Source: Adiantum capillus-veneris (taxonomy: Eukaryota > Streptophyta > Polypodiopsida > Polypodiales > Pteridaceae). Taken from it: 64,000 bases of DNA. Below, in pieces: positions 1 through 12,289 of this stretch. How positions within the stretch are numbered: position 1 is the first letter of the stretch; the number at the start of each line of letters is the position of its first letter. The stretch is taken from assembly GCA_014529385.2 (NCBI GenBank), contig CM043959.1, forward strand, positions 91,367,529-91,431,528. The letters run 5' to 3'. The notes below the pieces were generated by a model. The model did not search any database, was not told the DNA's origin, and was given only the letters and a program-made list of their open reading frames with translations. The position numbers and the translations under genes were made by a program.

Positions 1-687
1 GTTGAGCGGGTCCCAACTGAAAAGCTTTGCCTTTGCCTTTCAGTTGATCCGTCATGGGAACAGGAATATTAGAATCGTTTTTAACGAACCTTCGGTAAAA
101 ACTTGCAAATCCTAAAAAACTTGTAACTCTTCCAGATTTTTAGGAGAAGGCCACTGCCGGATTGTATCCACTTTGGATTGATCCATATATAGCCCATTAG
201 CTGAAATAACATGCCCAAGATAGTGAATTTCTTCTTTCAAAAAATCACACTTAGATTCCTTGGCATATAATTTATTTGTTCGTAACAATTCAAACACCTA
301 CCTCAGATGTTGTAAGTGTTCTTCTTTAGAAGAACTATCGACTAGAATGTCATCGAGAAAAACGATGACAAATTTGCCCAAGTACGGCTTCAAGACACTA
401 TCCATAAGTGTCATGAATGTTGCGGGTGCATTGGTTAACCCAAAGGGCATTACCAAAAACTCGTAGTGTCCAAACCTTGTTTGGAATGCAGTTTTGGGTA
501 TATCAACAAGTTGAATACGGACTTGGTGATAACCTGACCGCAAGTCTATTTTCGTAAAAATGCGAGCATGAGTGAGTTTGTCGAACAACTCATCCACTCG
601 TGGCAATGGGTACTTGTTCTTAATCGTAACCGCATTTAAGCCACGGTAGTCTACGCACATGCGCACACTGCCATCTTTTTTCTTCAC
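1..687 (-). pseudogene. Ty3/gypsy reverse transcriptase (pol fragment)
   Basis: The minus-strand translation shows the RT core: [20 protein letters not shown], then [15 protein letters not shown], then [12 protein letters not shown], and the catalytic motif as FLDDIL near 325-345. A stop around 298-300 breaks the frame; the following segment (297-112) carries the gypsy connection motif HYLGHVIS. This enzyme would copy the element RNA into cDNA. The thumb and RNase H lie outside the window. Just upstream (690-900) the frame is shifted, so the pol polyprotein is broken in more than one place. Confidence 0.9.
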
Positions 688-899
688 TAATAGGCTAGGA
701 GAAGCCCTTGGTGAAGAACTGGTTTGGATAAACCCTCTGCTAAGGTAGTCAGTAAGCTAACGTTCCACGTCAGCAGCTTCAAAGTAACTCATACGGTAGG
801 GTGGTTTACTGACAGGTTTATTGCCTGCAACCCCATCAATGCTATGTTGCACTGATCATGTCGCGATAATCCTGGTGGCAAATCATTAGGAAAAACATC

Positions 900-1682
900 T
901 TAAAATTCCTTTAATAATTTTTGTGACTCACTAGCAACGTTTGCTTGTTTGGAAGTAGCCATTGGTGGAAGAGATGAGAGAGAAGCATGCAGCGTTGAGG
1001 AATGTTCAACAGATTCAATGTTAGAGAGAAAATGAGACAATGAGTAACACAAGAAAACTTGATCTATTTCATTATCAGAAATGAGTTGCATAAGCTTAGC
1101 TGTGCATATCAATGGTGAAGAAGGTACATCCTTCTCTCCTAAAAACAACACATGTGCGCCATGGGATTCGAACATCAAGCTGTTGTGCTCATAGCTACGC
1201 TTCAGTGATGGTCCTAAGCTATGCAACCATTCCCTACCAAGGACCACGTCTTCCCTCTCCATGTTCATAACCTGAAAATCCAAGGATGTGGAGTAACCTT
1301 GTACTTCCAACGGAACAGCTCTGACTTGAGTATCCCAGATTTCGGTATCATGTCCATTCATCATTGCTACCTTGTAGCCTTGGGTACTCGGAGTTTGAGG
1401 CAATTTGAGTTTTTTCACCAATCCATAATTGATAAAATTGTGAGTAGCACCATCATCTACCAAGATGCGCACCTTGTACCCTTGCAAAAATCCGTGCATA
1501 CGTACTAACTCATGTGGTCCGAAGGTCTGTTGCCACATGGAAGCTGTGAGACAGCATGCATGCACCACCTTGGTGTGTGTTACTTCCACTGTAGAGAATC
1601 GTGAGGAAGACAAGAGGCAGCAGTTGCACCGTGTGCACAGCTTTCTCCTTGCCATGAGCAGCAGATTTTCCCCTTGGGACAA
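900..1682 (-). pseudogene. retropepsin-like protease domain of the gypsy element
   Basis: This 260-codon stretch contains RILVDDGATHNFINYGLVKK, the gypsy retropepsin signature, but with Asp in place of the usual Ser or Thr of D-S/T-G. Downstream VVLGREWLHSLG matches the plant gypsy protease C-terminal part. Its role would be to cleave the Gag-Pol polyprotein. The first residues belong to another frame: a frameshift near 1600-1620 separates the zinc-knuckle part of gag from the protease. The element at 20993-25990 has the same DDG motif, so the substitution is a family trait and not a private mutation. Confidence 0.8.
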
Positions 1683-2782
1683 TCCTTTTTGCCATGACCG
1701 TTCCTAAACATTGAAAACATAATTTCTCTTTCTTAGCTTTATCAAAGTCCTCACAAGAGAAAGGACCTCTGGACCCCTTGGTTTTTTAGATGCTTCTGAA
1801 TTGGCTACTATAAATTTCCTTTTATTGTGTCCATACTGTGTGCGTGTATTACCATGTGTATTAGCAGGCACGTGAGTATTATGTGCTTTCTTTTCATTTG
1901 GATCATCGTGAATATGTGCTTTCACTATGGCTTCCTCAAGCGTTTTAGGGTCTTGGGTCTTGACGTGCTTCTTAAGTTCTGGTGTCAAACCACGTATAAA
2001 TCCCTGTACTTGCTGAAAGTTATCTAAGCCTTCCAACTTGAGGATAACATCCTGATAGTGAGATATATATTCAAGAAATGATGGGTATTGGCACATGGAA
2101 CATGTGTCCCAAGCCATCCAATTCCAATATGCCTCATTTGTAGGCAAAAATTCTTTGTGAAACATAGCTTCAAAAGCTATCCAACTCTGTGGTATGATAT
2201 TCTTCTCCTTGAGAGACATCCACTATTTGTAGGCCTTGCCTTCCAGAGTTAAGCTCGTTTGCAGTGCTCTGACTGTGTCCAGAGTACGCCGTAAGGTGTG
2301 AATTCCATCCCACTTGCTAAGAAAGATATTCACTGCATCCTTATTGCGATCGTGGTCTTCTCCCTTAAAAGTCGGTGGTTTGGTGTTTTTCAACAACTCA
2401 TCCACCTCTTTTGCAGTGAGAGTGTGCAAAGTATCAGCAGTTGGACCTTGTCCCGGATTAGAAGGGCCTTGCCCCTGTGTAGCAACGTGCTCATGCATGT
2501 GCATGTCAGTAGGACCCTTAGACTGTTGTTGCATTAATTGGATCACTAACGTGGATAATTTAGTGACGTTTTCATTTAAAGATTTAAAATTTCCTTCCAT
2601 TACTAATATGCATGTATGAAGTGCACGAAATTCTTGAATGTCGAGCAATTCATAGGTGTTGTCACCTGCTGTGGCGTCACAGGCACTCTTCGTGAGAGCA
2701 TCCGGCCGACCGCGAGCCATCATGGGCAGGATCAGGTGTATTTTGCTCGAAACCAAAAGTCATATTGATATCTGAATCCATG
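1635..2782 (-). pseudogene. gypsy Gag (capsid and zinc knuckle), broken
   Basis: The capsid-like part is in 2756-2223 and 2219-1704 and is co-linear with the 402-residue Gag at 20993. A TAG at 2223-2225 replaces a Trp codon (the related copy reads KWW at the same point) and is a point nonsense in the same frame. A frameshift near 1760 and another inside the zinc knuckle follow: CFQC is in one frame and NGHGKKDC in the next. Gag would form the virus-like particle and bind RNA through this CCHC knuckle. The first possible ATG is at 2782; 2756 is the start of the longest open frame. Confidence 0.75.
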
Positions 2783-3562
2783 GCGACACAATGCAGTGAA
2801 AGGAATAGTTAGAAAAAATACCTGATATTGATGAGCACTGCAAAGATTATTTAGGCTTGCTAATCGTGGCGAAATCGATATTGTCCAAGTTGGAATTGAT
2901 CCCAAATAGCATCCATGTAGGGAATTCCTTAACCCATTGTAGCCGAATCGAGTATGAGTAGAATTGCTTTCGACCGCAATCGATTTTGAGAAATAACGTC
3001 ACTTTTGACTCCCCTTGAGATGCTTTATTAATTCTCTGATTTTTTGCAAATAGTACATAGAAAATTTGTGTGGGCGTGTGTACTTGCCGGCCCTGTCGGT
3101 ATGCCTAGCTTCGCTTGAAGCTTCACAAGAGGGAGGGGGGTACCCCGCTGTGGGTACCGTCCCTTGGCTGGTGAAAAAACTTATGGCCACTAACCCCAAA
3201 GGGGTTGGGCGCCCATCGGGTATGAAAAATGAGCTCTTCACAAGCTATGGCAGCTCGCAGACAGAGCGAGGGGGGAGCTTTTTCTCACCCCACTTTCGAT
3301 GGTGGTCGAGAGCTTCTGTGTTAGGCAAGTGAAATGCTCCTCGCACTCGCGCGATGCCGTCAAGCCCAAGAGGGCTTCATTCCATACATGTCGCTTGTCG
3401 ACCCCTTCCCCTCGCAAGCAGTGTTGCCCACGCTGTCGAATTCGTCGTCCTCCTCATAGGGAGTGAGCTCCACTGCCTCCTTCACCCCGACATGCAAAAG
3501 CATCCAAGAACTTGAGTGGCTCTCCAACACCACGGCTGTGCCTCCCCAAAAATAGTAACCTT
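2783..3562 (-). other. 5' leader of the chromovirus between primer site and gag
   Basis: This stretch separates the primer binding site from gag and has no convincing ORF. It contains a GC-rich, inverted-repeat-like patch around 3105-3340 (runs of G and C, and a local pairing of AAGCTTC around 3110-3125). It may serve as the packaging and leader region; that role is inferred from position only. Confidence 0.5.
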
Positions 3563-3576
3563 ACTCTTGATACCAA
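3563..3576 (-). promoter_or_regulatory. primer binding site, initiator-tRNA-Met type
   Basis: On the minus strand the LTR ends TCTAACA and is followed at once by TTGGTATCAAGAGT. This resembles the plant initiator-Met primer site TGGTATCAGAGC with a mismatch and a one-base shift. It fixes the inner end of the 5' LTR and so the orientation of the element. Confidence 0.75.
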
Positions 3577-3729
3577 TGTTAGACAAGGGGAACTAGAACC
3601 TAGGAGTCCACCTCCCAACCACCCACTATATAGCATGGCTCCTAGCCCTTTGCCCTAGTTGGACTCCCTTTCCACACTACCTAGCCCGGCCTTGCCCTTG
3701 TCTAGTCCGGCCTTGCCGTTGTCCTGACA
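3577..3729 (-). repeat. 5' LTR of the minus-strand chromovirus (153 bp)
   Basis: Read on the minus strand it begins TGTCAGGACAACGGC and ends GTCTAACA, with TG...CA termini abutting the primer site. It contains a TATA-like CTATATAG. Its start resembles the LTR start at 25885 (TGTAAGGACATGGG, then GGCAAGGCC), consistent with kinship of the two elements. The second LTR is outside the window, so no target duplication can be tested. Confidence 0.7.
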
Positions 3730-4590
<861 letters not shown>

Positions 4591-4603
4591 GCTCTGATAC
4601 CAA
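4591..4603 (-). promoter_or_regulatory. primer binding site of a second minus-strand LTR element
   Basis: The minus strand reads TTGGTATCAGAGC, an exact match to the plant initiator-Met primer site. It directly follows a putative LTR end (ATTACA). No coding region is recognisable below it; the neighbouring chromovirus LTR occupies 3577-3729. It is probably a stranded fragment. Confidence 0.65.
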
Positions 4604-4745
4604 TGTAATGCAAATGGCCTATGAACTCTGAGAATAGCAGAATTAGGAGAATTAGAGTGAGCATTTTTGTGAGACTACTTTGAGAACATAGAGGGTGAAC
4701 TTAATTAGCGGTAGCAACATAACCCTAATACTTAATTAACTTGGC
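4604..4745 (-). repeat. putative LTR fragment adjoining the primer site
   Basis: The boundary with the primer site gives the 3' end of the LTR (TG on the plus strand at 4604). I cannot define the other end, so the right coordinate is nominal. No matching second LTR is visible in the window. Confidence 0.4.
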
Positions 4746-6824
4746 ATGAACAATACTTTTGCAAGACAAAGTTTACAGAACTTGACAATAGCTACAAAAG
4801 ATTTGACACCTTCTATTGTTCAATTATTACCCGATGCACTACTTCAAGTTCGTTCATGGGAGAGTACCTTACCACCCTTGCAACTTGATGAGGCAACCAA
4901 GGTAATAGAGAACTATTGGCTAAAATCCTCACCTATTACCAATTGGATTAACTGGTTCCAAAAGGTGATGACATCCTTTTAAAGTATGATCTACCCAAGG
5001 AAGAGGGGAGTCTTCATTCACATCAGCCTATTAAATCATTTCCTCTTACTCTTCTTTCCCTGACCCTTGAGCTTTCCAATTTTAGGGATTGTATATATAT
5101 AGATATATAATATTTAACCACCCTAGTTATATATATGTATAAAAAGTAAAGAGCAAGAGCAATTAGCAAACGAGTGTGCACAATACTAGTCAAAATCATT
5201 GACCCAGACCTACACATATCACATCAGGTACACTGAAACAGAAACCTATGTCATCAAACACCTAACCATCCTCTATTTGTGTTCACAGATATGGTTGATT
5301 CTTACGAATATTCTTTTTACATGTCCCAAGTAATGCATTTATGTTATCCCCATATTTCTTCTGAATGGGATTTGGTTGAAACACTCGCTTGTGAGAGAAA
5401 TGTTGAGAAGTTAGAGTGGCTGGTCCGCCTCTTGACTACGACAGATCCCTATTCTATCCAAAAATTTTGCCCAATTGCCCAAGTTTATCCTTTTTTCCCA
5501 AGCTGAGTATGCACGCCTCGTGACATTTCTAATACTATTCTACACGGAAGAGGACGAGGATGATAATGGTGATTGGACAGACAAGACACGCGGACTTACC
5601 AAAGAGGATTACACCTTCCCTGATGATGAGGATGGCGGTTTAGCCTTGGAGCTACCGATCGAGCTCTCCAACCTCCACTTACTTTGATCCGCATCACTCA
5701 AGTGATGGAGGGTTGGTAGGATTAAAACAATAGGAGTGTTTCTATTTTAGAGTTTAGTGATTAGCAAAGTTCTTTTTTCCCATTGATGTGCCTCTGAAAG
5801 GTGGATGTCTGGTGGTGACTATTGTATAGTTTGTAACTACATAAGGATGCCTTCGAAGGACAACGACAATGGATGTTTACATGTTACAACAGATGTTCTC
5901 CATTATATCAGGTGTACTACTTCCTTTGTTCTATGCTTTCCACAGTTACATATTTGCATCTTATCATTTGATTTTTTAACAATGCATAAAATCTATGAAG
6001 TTGTGACATTGCCAATTTAAATGCTATAATTTTTTCAAACTTCTAGTACCTTGTTCTTCTCTTTGAGTTTGATCTATTAGTTGGCTTTAAGTAGGTATCT
6101 GGACTTTAAGCTAAACTGTGCCACTTAATTGCTGACTTTAATTCCTAAATAGTCTATTGATTGTAGTAACTTTAGTAATGTTTTAGGCTATGAGGATATA
6201 GTTCTCTCTAGCTTATTCCGTCTAAGTGTGACTTGTGTTGTGGAAGTCCAAGTGTTAAGCTGGTATTTGAGACCTCGAGTCTCCCGGCTAGTTTATGCTC
6301 AAGTTGGTATTTGAGACCTCGAGTCTCCGAGCTACTGATATCTGAGACCTCGAGTCCCCCAACTACTTGTAGCAACTATGACAAAAAAAAAAAGAGAAAG
6401 CAAATAGCACAAACTTCCTTGTATATTATGTTGATCACACTTAAGTGGTATAAGTGACAAGATCACTAGTCTTTAGACCCCGATGAGCATTCCTAGGGTT
6501 AACTACTCTTTAGTCGACATTTTTTAATTAACGTTGGTCAATCTAGTACTTACTTTAGCCCTAGCTCTTGTGTACTTCTCTTAGAGCCAACCTAATAGAC
6601 TTTAACTCAATTGCATTTTATTCAGGTACTACGCTTGTTTTAGTTGGCAATGTTACAATTCATGATTTTTTTTTGCATTTTCATAATATATCATGTATGC
6701 ATCTCACTTATTGCACACCTGCACATGCTGCCTTTGAGCTTTCACAATGTAGGTACTCCTATCGTGGATCCTGATTCTGCACTGTTATATTTTGAGGGCG
6801 AAATCTACATCAAGAAGGGGGGCA
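4746..6824 (+). pseudogene. decayed coding remnants upstream of a 3' LTR
   Basis: Three open stretches lie in order on the plus strand: 4746-4982 (78 codons), 5279-5506 overlapping 5475-5687 (the latter rich in Asp/Glu: TEEDEDDNGD and FPDDEDGG), and a last piece around 6750-6850 ending FEGEIYIKKGG. That ending resembles the acidic ...E.(F/Y)..KGG C-terminus of plant gypsy polyproteins directly before the polypurine tract. I do not recognise the proteins otherwise. Between them (5690-6740) I see only AT-rich sequence and a short triple repeat at 6261-6360. Confidence 0.35.
6261..6360. repeat. three copies of a TGAGACCTCGAGTC core
   Basis: The core recurs near 6267, 6312 and 6343 with variable spacers of about 31-45 bp; each contains the XhoI-like palindrome CTCGAG. 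The first two copies also share the flank GGTATT before the core. Function unknown. Confidence 0.7.
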
Positions 6825-7075
6825 TGTTAACCACTGGCATCCACTTCTAGTAGTCAGAGGCCGGGCTTGTCGGTCCAATAGGAAAAGGGTAAGAGTGATC
6901 GTCGATGAGAGACGCACTCTAACTGGAACATTCAAGGGTTAGTTGGCTAAGCATGGGTGCCCAAGTGTGAATGGGCGAGCTCATATAAAAGTCACCTAAA
7001 CCTAAAAATCACTCATTCTCTCATTTGTGCATTGAAGAGTGCTCTTGCTCCATCTCCATCTTCTTCTTCATCTCC

Positions 7076-7123
<48 letters not shown>

Positions 7124-7172
7124 CAGTTCTAAATATATAAAATTATACGCAAGCGAACACTAACTGTTCACA
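6825..7172 (+). repeat. 3' LTR of a plus-strand LTR retrotransposon
   Basis: A polypurine tract (AGAAGGGGGGCA, 6813-6824) is followed by TGTTAACCAC, a typical LTR start. The LTR holds a TATA box (CATATAAAAG, about 6982-6991) and, downstream of it, a (GT)n run at 7078-7122 that would lie in the transcribed R/U5 part. The right end is uncertain; candidates end in ACA between 7158 and 7172. No 5' LTR was found in the window. Confidence 0.6.
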
Positions 7173-10100
7173 GAAAACAATTCTAGAAAAGTACAGTGGC
7201 TTTGCACAGTAATTTATTTGCAGTTGAAAATAAATTATGTACAAGGTAATGAAGATAACAAAATACAGCTCAAGTATCCTTAAACCCAATGTCTGGGAAA
7301 TCTTGTATCACACTACGAGATCCACCATTTGTTAAGAACTGGACGTTTTAATCAAGGAAGGTAGCCCTCACCTGCACCCATAGCAACAAGAAAACAGTTC
7401 GTTAGCACGTGACTGTACGCAGGTGATGCTGGGCATCCCAGTTGTTATCCATGTCACCATAAAAAAAACATAGTTCTTAACTTGAATAATTGATTTTTAA
7501 AAAAAAACTTGGTAAGAGTGAAGATCCTTGGCTTCTCAGCCAATCTGATATAGACGGTACCCAATCCCATAGAGCAGCCATAAATTTTGTTTTATTTTTT
7601 CTCAAACATAACCCTTATTCCCAAAGTTCCTTATTTTTATGTTATGTCATTCCTACTGCTGCCATATTCCAGCTAACAAATGTATACAACAATATGTTGG
7701 ACCACTTATTCATAGTGAGATAACTTAGACTCGGTCCGGAAAATTTTTTTTACCAATCTCAAGTTATGCCCAGCAAGAGGGAACTGTATGCCATGCTCAA
7801 TGCCATATCATGCATTCCTTCCTATCAACTATCAGAAGTTAGGGTAGTAACATTAAAGTAATCTGTGAATTCAGAGTATCCTTTTAGTTAAATCCGGAAA
7901 AAAAAATTGCAATAAAACACATCAGATTTAACCAGTCAGGATCTCTTAAGTTCACTATATGTTTTACCTTGTGGTATTGAGATCAAACTTACTAGTAAGA
8001 TGTTAGGTAAGGCTACTTTAAATGAGAAAAAGAAGCCAGCAGAAGAAGTTAAAAAAGTAATTGAGAAGCCAAGATTCGTCGACCGAACTTCTGCCATCAG
8101 AAATCTGTCACTTCTTTGAACTAAGTGATAGGTTAATCAGAACCTACCTCTATGACAATGCTGAAAAAAACCAGTTAGAAAACTTTCTTTTTATTTAACA
8201 TTAGTCCGGTATGTGAAGTCAGCATCAAGGGCACCATACTCGAAGCCAGCACACAGAATAACCTTTTTAGGCGCTTCAGTACACTAGGCTATCGGTAAAG
8301 AAAGTTGAGTTTAAAAAACCTTATTTAATCTTTATAGTCGGGTATGCAAAACCTATCATACCCTACTGTAAAGTAATATGCCTGGCCATTATTTCCAGAA
8401 AAAACAGTTTTGAATGTCCTTTGAATCCTCTCAAGTAGGTTTTTTTAAAAAAAACACCAGATTTTAGTAACAGATTCAATTCCGGGTAAGTCCTTATTTC
8501 CAAAATTACCTCAGCAAAGTCACCAAACTAATCCAACCACTTACATAAATCTCATTCATTTAGTGTAAGACATGTTATTTTCAGATCTGCAGTACACCAT
8601 TCATGAGTACCTTACCCATTCGAGTAACAATATTACCCGAGTCAACACTATATACCTTTCATGTCCTTAATCCTCATTTTTATGCAGTCAAAGGATAAGA
8701 CATACACCTGGTAATCTGCTTTTTTCCACAAAAAAAAAATATAGGACATACAGAAAAAAACTAGTTAGACAGTCTCCCTTCATTTTTATAATTTTATTTC
8801 CATCAAAACATTACCCAGTAGATACTAGTTTATTTTACCGCATTCTTCATGCCAAGAAGAGCCATGTTTCGGAGCCAGTCTCCCAGTACTTTTACAAAGC
8901 AAAAAACATCTTTAGTCGAAGCAAAAAAACCCATTCCATATACTTTTCTCTCTCTGAATTTAAGAACAGTCATCAGAGAAAAAAAAGTCGTCTACCTACC
9001 TGGTTTTTTTAAACCCAAAGTATCATAATCATAAAAAAAATCTTGTTAACCTGAAGATTTAGGAGGTAATTCTAAGTTTAACTTGAGCCATCCACGCTTC
9101 TTCCTTTACCAGTAAGAGTCAGATTCCAGAGCTAGGTTATATCTATGTATTTTTTTGTTTATTTTATGAAAACAAACACCATCAGTCAAACGGATAACAC
9201 ATGCCAGACTCTAGAGATAATTTCAGTTTGACACAAGAAAGCAAATCAAAAAACATCCTTTAATTTATTCCAAAATTCGATACCTGTAATCTGAGTCTAT
9301 TCAGTCTGAGGTCAGCTCATGTAAATAACAGTACTCCGACTCCTTAGTATTTATAGCAGACATAAGTTTCTGACATTATAAGCCCACCATTTTTAGCCTA
9401 TTTATTTTTTTAGATCTTTGTGAATCTCTGGCTCTATGTAAAGACCAGCAAGACATACATCAACAAGTTGATCAAACCCAACTTAGCTTTACATTTTCAA
9501 ATGTAGTCCGCTCTATAAACATGCCTTTAGACATGCTCAAGTCATTTTATTCCATTTCCGACAGAGTCAGACTCAACCACCCAAGAAATGATAAAAAACT
9601 AGATTTTTCTTTCCCATCCACTGATTTCACGGACATACACATTAGTCAAAGCAAAACCATAACTTGCATTGATGACAAAGCAAGCCAATCGTATATATCT
9701 CCTCATACACCATTCACATGAGAGCTCAGTATCCGGAGATAATTTAACAAGTTTATTTTAAGAAATTTCCAGAAAACAATCTCAGCAAAGCAACTTAGTG
9801 TATAAAGAAATTCCCTAGAGCAAGACAGAAATTTTCTGTTAACCTGAAGATTAGGAGACGATGACGCCTCCACATTGGCTTTCTCTGATTTTTTCAGCAT
9901 GCTTGAGCCACAGCCACCAGTAGATGGAATACGCAAAGTTTTTGAAATAACACAAGCAGGAAAATGATAACAGAGACGCAGCTATGTGAGTATGATAACT
10001 CACCTTAGAAGTCAAGTTTAAATAGTTGATGCTCCTCTGCAGCAGACGCGACAGTTGAGTTGGACCGGTTAAGCCCCCAATCGAGGATGTCAGTCCAGGC

Positions 10101-10839
10101 ACGTACACCAGTATCCTCATAGCCTAAGGCCCGGAGGCAGAATCCAGAGGTTTAGAGGGTAAGTTTCCACAATATCAGCCCTACTGCTCAAGAAAATATG
10201 GCGGGGAAGTCTATCATCGCCGGCCTTTCCAAAAAACCCTACGCGGTGGCATGCAGAGGATGCAAAAAGGACCATAAGCCACGCTTACAGAAATTTAAGG
10301 ATTAGTACTGAGACCAAATATTGTGAAGCCAAGTCGAACAGTCACCTCCACAATGGTATAGCCTATATTCCCATAAAAGGCCCGGTTTTATTCACTAGAC
10401 ATGATTAAATACGGTGTCGGGTATAAACACCCCATTAGGTATTTTTTACCTTCTATCCTAGCATGACTTTTAGAAGTAAGTGGTTTTCACCAATTTATTT
10501 GTAAAGCCCGGTCAGGCAGACTACATCACCCCAAGGTAAAATTTAAATAGCAATGATTCCCGTATTCATACCCAGGTCACTAGACCCATATTTAGTAAGC
10601 AGTATCAGGTCTCGGGTATATAGTAGGTATTTATACATGCTATCCATGCCCTCTGTAAGGCTTCCACCTGCACAATAATGTGAAAAAAACCTTTTAAAAT
10701 GTGAGAAACACCACCATATTAGGCACACTTTCCTAAAAAAGTTTTTTATTAGAGATGGTTGGTCAAATATAAAGCCCCAAGTATAGAGTATCATTCCAGA
10801 GTTTGGCATTCTTCATCTATTTTGCATCCTTGGTGTATT
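7173..10839. other. AT-rich stretch without a recognisable gene (3.7 kb)
   Basis: I see no coding region here. The sequence is AT-rich with many A and T homopolymers of 6-10 bases. It lacks the LTR, polypurine and primer-site signals common elsewhere in the window. Open frames (for example 9521-9721 on plus, 9851-10120 and 10543-10809 on minus) are under 90 codons with no known motif. It may be old intergenic DNA or the upstream or intronic part of the ORF at 10840; I cannot decide. Confidence 0.6.
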
Positions 10840-11355
10840 ATGGCCAACTGTCATGACCAGGTTCTTTTCATAGCAATAGCTCGTCTCTTTATGTCAAATG
10901 AATCAATACGTCGAGCAACATTACTCCGTTATGAACAACATCTATTCCCGCAGCTAGGAACTTCTGTTTCTCAAACAAAGTGGTGGACATATCAGGATCG
11001 AGTGACCAGAGTGACACTTTGGGGTCGTGAACATTTCAAAAATAATATCCGATTGGCAATGTTTACTGAAGCAGTGGGTCTAGGGCCTAAATATTATTAT
11101 ATTGAGCATTCCATAAAGCCTGGTTTTTCAGATCGGCTATATCTGCTAGCCCAGTTTCTACCTCCTCAGAAGATTTTCCTATACCGTAGTTATGGTCATC
11201 AGCTACGAGGATATTTTAACTGTACTCACCACACTCGGGAGTATGGGGTAGCCTTGGCGACTCATATCGTGCCTTTGGCAGAGCGGCCAAATACTTGCTT
11301 CTACTGTGATAGCTGTTTGTGTGATCATGTGATAAGCGGCATAATAGAGATGTAG
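10840..11355 (+). CDS. hypothetical protein, 171 residues, unrecognised
   Basis: The frame is open from about 10759; the first ATG is at 10840. The product would be soluble, basic and aromatic-rich (WWTYQDRVTRVTLWGR, GPKYYYIEHS). It has a His/Cys-containing C-terminal half (FNCTHHTREYG, then CFYCDSCLCDH), which could bind a metal, although the spacing matches no zinc-finger class I know. No signal peptide or membrane segment is evident. It stands at the end of a long AT-rich desert and just before a GT/GA microsatellite, with no neighbour on either side. It could be the last exon of a spliced gene, a retrocopy or a chance ORF. I assign no function. Confidence 0.4.
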   Translation: MANCHDQVLFIAIARLFMSNESIRRATLLRYEQHLFPQLGTSVSQTKWWTYQDRVTRVTLWGREHFKNNIRLAMFTEAVGLGPKYYYIEHSIKPGFSDRLYLLAQFLPPQKIFLYRSYGHQLRGYFNCTHHTREYGVALATHIVPLAERPNTCFYCDSCLCDHVISGIIEM

Positions 11356-11398
11356 CAGTAAAGCTCATTAGCTAAGCTTTCTTTTGTCCCGTGACATC

Positions 11399-11400
<2 letters not shown>

Positions 11401-11475
<75 letters not shown>
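11401..11475. repeat. compound (GT)n(GA)n microsatellite
   Basis: A GT run (about 11401-11446) passes directly into a GA run (to about 11475). Repetitive Ser-Leu or Thr-His ORFs on the minus strand here are artefacts of the repeat. Confidence 0.95.
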
Positions 11476-11481
<6 letters not shown>

Positions 11482-12289
11482 AGTGATCGAGCATTGCAAC
11501 AGCACGGTGGCGGCGAGGTTGTTGAGCGCGGCATGGCGGTAGCTCCCTCTTCTTTGCGGCAAGGAATCCTCCACGAAGGCGAGCGTAGGGCGGTGAGTGA
11601 CACACCCTTGCTCTCTTGAGCTTGCTAGATTAATCTAATTGTGTGCTTGCAGCCATTTGTGGCTCGCACACAGTGTACGGCAAGTCCCTTGCTTTGACAC
11701 GTACGACAGATGCGCACAACCACAAAACAAAGTTTTACAGTAGGACGGGCAAGCGGCACTACATAGGAAACTGCACAGAGTGCGCCGTTTTAGCAAAGCA
11801 TTTGCTGAAATTTGACATTATTAAAAGTGCGTGGAACTTCTCATCCGAAGGAATCCTTTTGAGCGGACATGTGAGGAGATTTTGCAAAGCTACAACACTG
11901 AGGTACGCATGCAGCCCATCATCCTCGAAGGACTCAAGAAGCCGCAAAGGCATACTTGGTGGGTTTATTTGAGGATATCAACTTGTGTGCCATCCATGCC
12001 AAGCATGTAACTATAATGCAAAAAGATTTGGCACTAGCCCGTTGGATACAAGCAAACTTGTAGCTACAAGTAATGTGTACAACAACACCTTTTTGCAATG
12101 GATATGTAATGACTTCAAATTTGGAAATGAAACTATGCTTACTCATTTTGGAATGTTTCGCTTCTTATGTCAAGCTCTTTGTATTTAATTTGTGTTATAA
12201 TTTTTTATAAGTCTTTTGTACATTTTCGACGGGTGGTTCTTGCACACCATGCCATTGAACACATAGGGGGAGACTGGGAGGGGGGGAGT
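11476..12289. other. no supported gene; region ending in a polypurine tract
   Basis: Two plus-strand open stretches (11643-11972 and 11985-12188) show no family motif. The stretch ends with a strongly purine-rich tract (AGGGGGAGACTGGGAGGGGG, 12265-12284), of the kind that precedes a 3' LTR. The preceding 800 bp may therefore be the worn 3' end of an LTR element; this is inference. Confidence 0.35.

Larger units (their letters stand above)
1..3729 (-). mobile_element. Ty3/gypsy chromovirus-type LTR retrotransposon, 5' part, decayed
   Basis: The element reads on the minus strand: 5' LTR (3577-3729), primer binding site, about 0.8 kb leader, gag, protease and reverse transcriptase, then the window edge cuts it off. 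Gag, protease and RT closely resemble those of the plus-strand element at 20993-25990, which ends in a chromodomain, so I place both in one chromovirus lineage (inference for this copy, whose 3' end is not visible). Several nonsense codons and frameshifts interrupt the coding region, so it is not autonomous. Confidence 0.9.

Noticed and set aside
4604..7172. Pairing of the LTR remnant at 4604 with the LTR at 6825 as one element
   Set aside because: Their sequences differ and the signals face opposite directions (primer site on minus, polypurine tract on plus).
11325..11605. Overlapping minus-strand ORFs with Ser-Leu and Thr-His runs
   Set aside because: Artefacts of the GT/GA repeat; three frames are open at once, which is typical of dinucleotide repeats.
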